In this document: one piece after another, positions 55,046 through 64,000 of the stretch
Layout: each line of letters opens with the position of its first letter
How positions within the stretch are numbered: the first letter of the stretch is position 1
DNA from: Glandiceps talaboti
Lineage: Eukaryota > Hemichordata > Enteropneusta > Spengelidae
NCBI RefSeq assembly: GCF_964340395.1
Contig: NC_135553.1
Coordinates: forward strand, 680,001-744,000
DNA: 64,000 nucleotides
Direction: 5' to 3'
Made by a program: the position numbers and the translations under genes
Notes under the pieces: generated by a model
Database searches by the model: none
What the model was told of the DNA's origin: nothing
What the model saw: the letters and a program-made list of their open reading frames with translations, nothing else

Positions 55046-56149
55046 CTGCTTTCCTATTACTTTGAGTATCATAAGCAAGAATGAAAGACAAGTCAAGTCA
55101 CTCATAAGACATAATTATTAATATGTTGGGTAGTCAATGGTTTTGACTTAAATTTCTCCTTTATGAAATTTTTTGCCTAAGTCTTTGCAAAATTTTGAAG
55201 CTGTTCTTTGCTGCTAGATTTTGCCTAGCTTTGACCATGTAATGCCCTGATTGTGTCTGGTTTTGTCTGGTTTGGGCTATTTATGTCCAATGTTGCCCAT
55301 GTTCAGATCATGAATATCTGATAACGATGTATTGGAACATCAGAAACCGGTGCCAGCTGTTTATCTGTTTAAATTCAACATTTGGGGTCATGATTTGAAA
55401 TAATAAATGACACATGGAAAGAGCAGAGATATATGAGATTGATTTGTCTATTTTGAACATGATTGGGTAAATAAATGGTTATGTAGAACATGGTGCAATA
55501 GAAGAACTTAAAGATAGAACAGGAAAACATGTGTATTGAATGATAAGAATGGGCAATGATGAAAATAGATGTATTCACTTTATATTGTACCTCCTCAGGC
55601 AGAAAATAATTTTATTCTGAATAAGCATGAGTCTATCTTTATTACCATTAACCATATGAAGAGACATATCAGAAACATAAGGCTTTGTCTGTTAGAATTT
55701 AAATCTCGTGATATTGATATCATTTCAATGTGTGTGGTGAATCATTGACATTTTGCAGTTAGGTCATAGTGAGGTCACACAAAGTAACAACCTCTGAATA
55801 TACAATGTACATGTAAATACTTGCATGTTTATACTCGGTGTAATATCATGGAGTGTGGTGAGCACAGAAAGCCAAACACTTTGTACTGGGTCATTAGAGG
55901 GATACATGTAAATGATATGATAAGGGGAAAAGACCTCATTCAATTTGTAATGGCTTCAGCTTATAAGATGCACAGTTTTTCTAGTTGACTATGAAATGGA
56001 GCAAATAAGCATACTATGTAAATGAAAAATCTTTTAACATTAAAGTGTGAACTGATTCAGATTTCTTTCAGAATTTCTTTCACTTTCTAAATTATTACAT
56101 GGTAGCTTTGAAAATGAGAAGTCTGACAATTCATCACACGGAAGATAGC

Positions 56150-56790
56150 AATGGCTTTGAGCCATCAAGTCAGTCACGGACAACAATGACTTTGAGCTGT
56201 GTAGTCAGTCACAGACAGCATGCAATGACTGAACTATGTGGTCATTCACGGACAGCAATGACTTTGAGCTGTCAAGTCAGTCATGGACAGCAATGACTTT
56301 GAGCTGTCAAGTCAGTCATGGACAGCAATGAATTTGAGCTGTCAGGTCAGTCATGGACAGCAATGACTTTGAGCCGTCAGGTCAGTCACGGACAGCAATG
56401 ACTTTGAGTCATCAGGTCAGTCACGGACAGCAGTGACTTTGAGCTGTCAGGTCAGTCACAGACAGCAATGACTTTCAGCTGTCAAGTCAGTCACAGACAG
56501 CAATGACTTTGAGCCGTCAAGTCAGTCACAGACAGCAGTGACTTTCAGCTGTCAAGTCAGTCACAGACAGCAATGACTTTCAGCTGTCAAGTCAGTCACA
56601 GACAGCAATGACTTTCAGCTGTCAAGTCAGTCACAAACAGCAATGACTTTGAGCTGTCAAGTCAGTCACAGACAGCAATGACTTTCAGCTGTCAAGTCAG
56701 TCACAGACAGCAATGACTTTCAGCTGTCAGGTCAGTCATGGACAGCAATAACTTTCAGCTGTCAAGTCAGTCCTGGACAGCAATGACTGA
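56150..56790. repeat. 35-bp minisatellite, about 18 copies
   Basis: The unit has CAGTCACAGACAGCAATGAC and TTTGAGCTGTCAAGT, with TTTCAG and TCATGG variants. Diverged units continue to about 57020. Confidence 0.94.
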
Positions 56791-57099
56791 AGTCAATTTA
56801 GAAAGATGTGCAGCAATGATATGTTGAACTGTCAGTTCTGTCATTGACAACAATGATTTTGAAGTGCAAGTGTCAATTCAACTGAAGACAGCAGTGACTT
56901 TGAACTGTCAAGTCAGTTAATACAATGATGACTTTGGGCTGTCAGTTTAATCACAGACAGCTGCAATCACTGAATTATGAACTCTCATTTTCAGCAAAGC
57001 AGCAATGAATTAGCTGTCAGTTCAGTTAAAGACATATCACACAAGTTGATGGTAGCAGTTTAGATTTGAATTAACAACCTTTGATGATAACAGTTCATA

Positions 57100-59300
57100 T
57101 TTTGAATTCAGCACTGCCATTTACAATGTAGTTGCTATAGGTAATAGTTTGAATTCAGCACTGCCATTTAGTGGCTAGTTGATATTTTGAATTCAGCACT
57201 GTCATTTAGTGGCTAGTTGATATTTTGAATTCAGCACTGCCATGTGGTTGCTAGTTGATATTTTGAATTCAGCACTGCCATTTAGTGGCTAGTTGATATT
57301 TTGAATTTAGCACTGCCATGTGGTTGCTAGTTGATATTTTGAATTCAGCACTGCCATGTGGTTGCTAGTTGATATTTTGAATTCAGCACTGCCATGTGGT
57401 TGCTAGTTGATATTTTGAATTCAGCACTGCCATTTAGTGGCTAGTTGATATTTTGAATTCAGCACTGCCATTTAGTGGCTAGTTGATGTTTTGAATTCAG
57501 CACTGCCATGTGGTTGCTAGTTGATATTTTGAATTCAGCACTGCCAGTGCCATTTAGTGGCTAGTTGATATTTTGAATTCAGCACTGCCATGTGGTTGCT
57601 AGTTGATATTTTGAATTCAGCACTGCCATGTGGTTGCTAGTTGATATTTTGAATTCAGCACTGCCATTTAGTGGCTAGTTGATATTTTGAATTCAGCACT
57701 GCCATTTAGTGGCTAGTTGATATTTTGAATTCAGCACTGCCATGTGGTGTTGCTAGTTGATATTTTGAATTCAACACTGCCATTTAGTGGCTAGTTGATA
57801 TTTTGAATTTAGCACTGCCATGTGGTTGCTAGTTGATATTTTGAATTCAGCACTGCCATTTAGTGGCTAGTTGATATTTTGAATTCAGCACTGCCATGTG
57901 GTTGCTAGTTGATATTTTGAACTCAGCACTGCCATGTGGTTGCTAGTTGATATTTTGAATTCAGCACTGCCATTTAGTGGCTAGTTGATATTTTGAATTC
58001 AGCACTGCCATGTGGTTTGCTAGTTGATATTTTGAATTCAGCACTGCCATGTGGTTTGCTAGTTGATGTATTGAATTCAGCACTGCCATTTAGTGGCTAT
58101 AGTTGATATTTTGAATTCAGCACTGCCATGTGGTTGCTAGTTGATATTTTGAATTCAGCACTGCCATGAGGTTTGCTAGTTGATATTTTGAATTCAGCAC
58201 TGCCATGTGGTTGCTAGTTGATATTTTGAATTCAGCACTGCCATTTAGTGGCTAGTTGATATTTTGAATTCAGCACTGCCATGTGGTTTGCTAGTTGATA
58301 TTTTGAATTCAGCACTGCCATGTGGTTTGCTAGTTGATATTTTGAATTCAGCACTGCCATGTGGTTTGCTAGTTGATGTATTGAATTCAGCACTGCCATT
58401 TAGTGGCTATAGTTGATATTTTGAATTCAGCACTGCCATGTGGTTGCTAGTTGATATTTTGAATTCAGCACTGCCATGAGGTTTGCTAGTTGATATTTTG
58501 AATTCAGCACTGCCATGTGGTTGCTAGTTGATATTTTGAATTCAGCACTGCCATGTGGTTGCTAGTTGATATTTTGAATTCAGCACTGCCATGTGGTTGC
58601 TAGTTGATATTTTGAATTCAGCACTGCCATGTGGCTGCTAGTTGATATTTTGAATTCAGCACTGCCATGTGGTGTTGCTAGTTGATATTTTGAATTCAGC
58701 ACTGCCATTTAGTGGCTAGTTGATATTTTGAATTCAGCACAGTTGTCATGTGGTTGCTAGTTGATATTTAGAATTCAGCTCTGCCATTTAGTGGCTAGTT
58801 GATATTTTGAATTCAGCACTGCCATGTGGTTGCTAGTTGATATTTTGAATTCAGCACTGCCATTTAGTGGCTAGTTGATATTTTGAATTTAGCACTGCCA
58901 TGTGGTTGCTAGTTGATATTTTGAATTCAGCACTGCCATGTGGTTGCTAGTTGATATTTTGAATTCAGTACTGCCATGTGGTTTGCTAGTTGATATTTTG
59001 AATTCAGCACTGCCATGTGGTTTGCTAGTTGATATTTTGAATTCAGCACTGCCATGTGGTTGCTAGTTGGTATTTTGAATTCAGCACTGCCATGTGGTTG
59101 CTAGTTGATATTTTGAATTCAGCACTGCCATGTGGTTTGCTAGTTGATGTATTGAATTCAGCACTGCCATTTAGTGGCTATAGTTGATATTTTGAATTCA
59201 GCACTGCCATTTAATGGCTAGTTGATATTTTGAATTCAGCACTGCCATGTGGTTTGCTAGTTGATATTTTGAATTCAGCACTGCCATGTAGTGGTGCCAA
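57100..59300. repeat. 38-bp minisatellite, about 58 copies
   Basis: The unit has TAGTTGATATTTTGAATTCA and GCACTGCCAT, then either GTGGTTGC or TTAGTGGC. Nearly every unit has GAATTC. Longer variants (GTGGTTTGC, GTGGTGTTGC) recur in blocks, and a segment near 58000-58200 is repeated at 58310-58520, which is a sign of block duplication. Confidence 0.95.
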
Positions 59301-59699
59301 TTCATAGTTTGAATTCATCATCACCTCTTTTGTCTGAGACAGTCTTCATTTGAATTCAGGAGTTTCAGATCAAGCTGGTGTCATCAATCTCCTACAGTCT
59401 TGATTTCTCTCAGTGGAGTACATGTTAAAAATCAATACTTCATTCATTAGTACATGCAGGTATTTCTCAGATAGAAACAGATTCTCCCTCATAATTTGAG
59501 AAGGCACATTCTAAATCTTTTCACCTAGATCTTTAATATATCCAAGCTGAACACTGCAATTGATAACAGAATTGAATATCAATTTGGTATTGAATGATTA
59601 TTATACAGTTTCTGGATTATGGAAAATGAGCAATACAGTGACTGATAGATGACATTGTGTGTAGTATTATTAAATGTAGAGTAAGGGCTTGCTTTAAAA

Positions 59700-60640
59700 C
59701 AAAGTATGGTATATCTGCTAAACTGTCATCCTGTCTGCCACACTGACTGTCATCATGTCTGCTAAACTGTCTTCATGTCTGCCACACTCATCCTGTCTGT
59801 CACACTTACTGTAATCCTATTTACCATAAACAGTGATTGTCATCATGTCTGCTAAACTGTCTTCATGTCTGCCACACTGATTGTTATCCCATCTACCACA
59901 CTGACTGTCATCATGTCTGCTTAACTGTCATCCTGTCTGCCACACTGATTGTCATCCCATCTACCACACCGATTGTCATCCATCTACCACATTGACTGCC
60001 ATCCCTTCTACCCACACTGAATGTCATCCCATCTACCTCATTGACTGTCATGGTGTTGACCACACTTAATCATCGTCATCATAACTTCCACACTGATTGT
60101 CATCTTGTCTACCTGACTGTCTGTCATTGCATCTACAAGTTGCAACTTTTACTTTCTTTCTCTCTACCATGTTGATTGTTAGTCCATTGGATATGTTGAC
60201 TGTCATACCATCTTTCACATTGATTGTCGTTTTGTCTGCCATGTTGAGTGTCGTCCTTTCTGTTAAGTGTTATATCATGTGTATTAAGTGTTATTAAGTC
60301 TGCCACGGTTAAAGTCATCCCACCTTTCCTTATATATTGTCAGTGTATCTGCCATGATTATTGTCATCTTGTGTGCCATGTTGAGTGTTGTTCTTTCTGT
60401 TTAAAGTGTTATATCCCATCTATCAAGCGTCATCGAGTCTGCCACAGTTTAAGTCATCCCACCTTTCCTTAGTGTCAGCCCATCTGCTATGATTATTGCC
60501 ACCTCGTCTGCCGTATTGAGTGTTGTCTCATCTGCCAGGATTATTGTCACCCTGCCTGAGTGCCATGATATTTCTGTCAGTCATGTTGAATATTAATCCA
60601 TCTGCCATGGTCAGTGTCACCTTACTCTGTTTGCCATCTT
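59700..60640. repeat. Decayed minisatellite of about 24/48 bp
   Basis: Irregular units of 'ctgtcatcatgtctgccacact' and 'gattgtcatcccatctaccac', more diverged toward the right. Open frames here have no other content. Confidence 0.75.
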
Positions 60641-61484
60641 GATTGATTTCAGAATGACTTAATAATATTCATGAATTGTTTACTTTAAATATTACAGCCT
60701 GATTATGGTGCTATGCATCATTTGAGCAAGAAATCATTTGACTTTTCTGCTCAGGTAATTACCTACCATTGGCATACAGTACAGAATATAATGCATGAAA
60801 CCGAATATGCCACATTTTTCTTTGCTATTGAAATACTAACAAAGTAAAGTAGTAAATTGATTTATTTTGCTTTGACCTAAATGAAAATGTGCATTTTTAA
60901 CTGCAGGTTTATTAAATGCGCAGTAAATCAATTGATAAAATACATATATTGTAGCTCATTACAAAATTTCTAGATTGAATATGATTGTTTTTATAGAAAT
61001 TTGCCAAACCCTTTTCTGCCTCAGTCCTATAAGTCCCAAAAGAATGGTTGGTTGTTGCTGGCAGATACTATATTGTGAACGTGTACAATTTAGAACATCT
61101 GACATGTTTGTCTGAGTTTTTTGCTAAAATTGTGTTGTGTAATTATGTTGTGTGTCCTGATCCTTGCTATATGCATCAGATACAAATGTATATGTCCATA
61201 TTGGTTTAATCCGGGATGCTATCAATAGAGGTATAGACAGCTGCTAATGTATCCATACATGTATTCTTGCATTCACTTCATGCCAATCAAACTAAAGGTA
61301 TCATAGATGAAAAAAGTAACATCAAAATTGAATTCAATCTTATCAGAAAGGATAACAGGTAGTCAATGTGACATCAAATGATGGTGAATGTCATTTCTAT
61401 TCCACATTTATCTAGTACCACATACATTTGTCATAAAGTCTGTGAAAAATCAGTTACTACTATAAAAGAACTTAATGTTGGGCA

Positions 61485-61625
61485 GATTAATTGGCCTGGA
61501 AGTAGGTGGGGATATTCTTAGGGATGTGTAGATGAAGAATAATGTTAATGACATAGTGATACAATCAGTGTACACTATTTCAATAAAATCTTTGTTTTTG
61601 CTTAAAAGTTTTGAAATTCTGAAAA
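61485..61625 (+). mobile_element. Internal core fragment of a family B element
   Basis: 'gggcagattaattggcctg' through 'gtgtagatgaag' and 'gatacaatcagt' aligns with the units at 21200-21300. No terminal hairpin is attached. Confidence 0.45.
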
Positions 61626-61860
61626 TAGGGGGAAATCACATATTTCCATATTGTACAAAATTATTAATAAATTAATTTCAAAATTGTATTTCCATACCTG
61701 TATAATAATTATGGTGTAGAACTTGAATAATATAACTCAGGTGGATTTGTTTTGTAAACTGCACTAAGCAAAACACAGGACTGGTATGGAAACACCTGGG
61801 GAACTCATTTAGATTTTACCTACTTCACATCCTCAACAAAAACACTGCAGTGTAAATTGA

Positions 61861-61900
61861 TTTTTAGCACCACTGAACTGAAGTTCAGTAGCCTGAGATC
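61861..61900 (+). mobile_element. Solo terminal hairpin of a family B element
   Basis: ATTTTTAGCACCACTGAAC, TGAA, GTTCAGTAG: the same ATTTTTA end and hairpin as at 18115 and 20851, but no microsatellite follows. Confidence 0.5.
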
Positions 61901-62344
61901 ATAATACGTATCACATCCATTGTATTCTCATGTTAATCCCTGTGTGAATAGATTTTTCTGTTGATGGTACATGTCACACATCTAATGAGTATGGAGAAAG
62001 CTATGAAAATGATTAAAATAGTAGATAACAAATCAGTATCAATGTTGTCAGAGTGTTATATTTATTGGATTGGAGCAGTAGTATTTGTAGGGTTTATTTG
62101 TCACCATGGTGATTTGATATTGGTGACTACAGTGATAACTGATAAAATCTTCATTTTTAGAGGAATCTAACTAATGCAGTACCGGCCACAGGAAGACTTG
62201 TAGTATACACCTACAGGGGCTTTAGAAATTATATTGGTAATGATACAGATCCCCAACCCAACAATACTGATGACCAGTTTAGTTACAGGAAAAATGTTGC
62301 GCTACTGTATGTGATTATGTGAGGGTCTGGGTTCAAATCCACAA

Positions 62345-62540
62345 TGTGTCAGTCAAATATTCGGTATACCATTTTTGTACTTCATTTTAATGCTTACATA
62401 TACAGTCAAATATGCTGTATTACTTCCTGTATGCTGACATAATCCACTCAAATATGCAGTATTACTTACTTATGCTAACATAATGCACTCAAATATTCTG
62501 ATCAGTATTACTTCATGTATGATGACTTTATATACTCAAA
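62345..62540. repeat. Diverged repeat of about 45 bp, 4 copies
   Basis: 'ctcaaatatgcagtattactt' and 'tatgctgacataat' recur. Confidence 0.7.
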
Positions 62541-63536
62541 TATATGTTTTGAAATTTACACCGTACATGTAGAGACTACTGCCTGTTTTTCTAACTAATT
62601 TAAACATGCTAAATTAGCACATTTCTGTAGACATCTTTCAGAGATGTAATATTGATGAAATTATGTGATACAGTTTCTGACGTCATCTAAATTTAGACTA
62701 CTAGAATACATATAGTGTTGTTCATATTGCATATGCCTACCTAGTTTCCAAAAAAAAAAAAAAAGAGAAGATATTTAGTATTGACAATTTTTCATCATGA
62801 TATGCATTTTATATTTCTGATTTTCACAACATGCTAACAATACTTTCTTAAACTACATAAAAAGTTAAGGGATGTTAAATCAGAACTATATTTCAAAAGG
62901 AACTAAATTACTACATGAAGAGACTCAAAGGGACTTGTAAGTTTCATGCTGCTTGATCATGGCCTCTCTTGTCTAGAGTATACATTGTTGAACATTGAAG
63001 GATTTTCCTGTATTGATTATTTATTTTTAGATAATTGACAACATAGAATGTCATCTTGTCAGTTTCAGCTTTTCCACAAGATTGAGTCTATGTACTAATT
63101 ATTGGGAAATACTGATGAGATGGAAGGCCAGTACCTTACATTTGACAAGTACAATATGTATGGCTGACATTACAATTACTTACCTCTAAGTTTCATGACC
63201 TAAGCCTTTTTTAGCACACTAAAATAAATCACTAGTCATAGAAAATTACCCTTGGGGCTTCCTTGTTTTACATGGGAATTCGAAGAAAAGAAGAATTTTT
63301 TCTATATGAAAAAGATATCACCTGCCATACGGATATTATTTCTTATTATTTACAATCCTTAAACTTAAGAAGTAAGATTTAAGATTAGAATCTGTAAGTT
63401 TAATTTAAGTCTGGTAATTAACACTCACTGACACAGTAATTATCACTCTCATAATGGAGACTTTATAGTCAAATAGTAAATTGGAAGATAACATTTTTTT
63501 ACCATACATTACCCCACTCATGTCTATGCGATTCAT

Positions 63537-63594
<58 letters not shown>

Positions 63595-63625
63595 GTAGCA
63601 GCAGCAGCAGCAGCAGCAGTAGTAG
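63537..63625. repeat. TAG then CAG trinucleotide microsatellite
   Basis: About 19 TAG units are followed by GTAG and seven CAG units. The poly-Tyr and poly-Ala frames on the minus strand are artefacts. Confidence 0.97.
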
Positions 63626-63829
63626 GAAATGAATCAATCACAATATTACTACTGTAAACCCAAACTTTATACATTCAGATGGAGTAGAGCAATTTACATA
63701 ATTATATACCACAATCAAAACATAAGGATATTATAACTGCTCTTTTCATATACCTGAATAGTAGTAAATAGACAAACACTAGAACTATTCTATACTTTCT
63801 TATTTATAACTTAGTTATTTACTTAGATT

Positions 63830-63920
63830 ATTATTAACTTTATTTCTTTTAGATACCAAATTAGAAATGTAAAATTTTCTAAACGGTTGTAATAAAGTTT
63901 TATCTTATCTTATCTTATCA
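63830..63920 (+). mobile_element. Possible LINE 3' tail with TTATC repeats
   Basis: GTAATAAAGTTTTATCTTAT followed by two to three more TTATC units is the usual look of CR1/L2-type 3' ends. The body upstream is not recognisable. Confidence 0.45.
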
Positions 63921-64000
63921 ATATTTGTTTTCCATAGTTTGAACATTTAAATTGTTATCTACTTTCATGTAAACTATTTATGTCTAAAGTATCAACTTTA

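Larger units (their letters stand above)
36771..64000 (+). other. PKC intron 4, incomplete (at least 27,230 bp)
   Basis: Donor GTAAGT at 36771. The intron phase requires the next exon to complete a codon starting with T and then give the rest of C1B; no such sequence was seen. Unassigned stretches over 300 bp are 38275-40218, 40600-44512, 45072-46528, 47403-49100, 49600-50660, 51590-52150, 53350-54540, 55050-56150, 60650-61480 and 61900-63530. They are AT-rich with no domain-bearing frame. Confidence 0.8.

Noticed and set aside
60097-60472. Open frames over the decayed CTGTCAT array
   Set aside because: Composition follows the repeat, there is no motif, and overlapping frames are equally open.
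62260-62360. tRNA or SINE by a B-box-like GGTTCAAATCC
   Set aside because: No matching A box, no acceptor stem and no cloverleaf; at best a worn SINE relic.

Overview
The window is eukaryotic genomic DNA, AT-rich and saturated with repeats. It carries one recognisable host gene, present only in part: the 5' end of a conventional (alpha/beta type) protein kinase C gene on the + strand. The organism is probably a marine invertebrate and most likely a lophotrochozoan. The clues are the animal-type PKC with small phase-matched exons, CR1/Jockey-like non-LTR fragments, a Harbinger-type MITE, and elements built like the bivalve Pearl / Drosophila DINE-1 (HINE) group. The species cannot be fixed from this sequence.

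Layout. 1-10.4 kb is upstream of the gene and is a bed of mobile-element debris: Pearl/HINE-like elements with terminal hairpins and microsatellites (1-235 and 2004-3178), a GA tract in GC-rich inverted repeats (4196-4329), a perfect 35-bp hairpin (4843-4915), two long inverted-repeat elements (5031-5555 and 5685-7526), and two decayed reverse transcriptases (7735-8830 and 9590-10140). The PKC exons are 11139-11293, 11432-11463, 11712-11794 and 36659-36770. Together they encode 127 residues: pseudosubstrate, complete C1A zinc finger and the first half of C1B. Every junction has GT/AG ends and keeps frame. The rest of the kinase (end of C1B, C2, catalytic domain) lies beyond 64000.

Intron 3 is 24,864 bp and intron 4 is at least 27,230 bp. 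Both are filled with minisatellites whose units differ in sequence and length (21 to 88 bp), plus MITEs, Pearl/HINE-like copies and retroposon tails. None of the long repetitive open frames looks like a gene. They are low-complexity translations of arrays, often open on both strands because the unit length is a multiple of three.

The observations most worth following are these. (1) Three otherwise different element families share one terminal design: ATTTTTA, then a hairpin, then a TG/CTGT microsatellite. (2) A 221-bp palindrome with identical 106-bp arms sits inside a minisatellite between 7-bp direct repeats, which looks like a young insertion. (3) About 46 tandem copies of a 36-bp hairpin-forming unit lie in intron 3. 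(4) A 2.2-kb array carries 15 perfect TGAGTCA (AP-1/TRE) sites inside a PKC gene. (5) One roughly 300-bp foldback family occurs in opposite orientation in introns 3 and 4. No CRISPR, tRNA or rRNA is supported.
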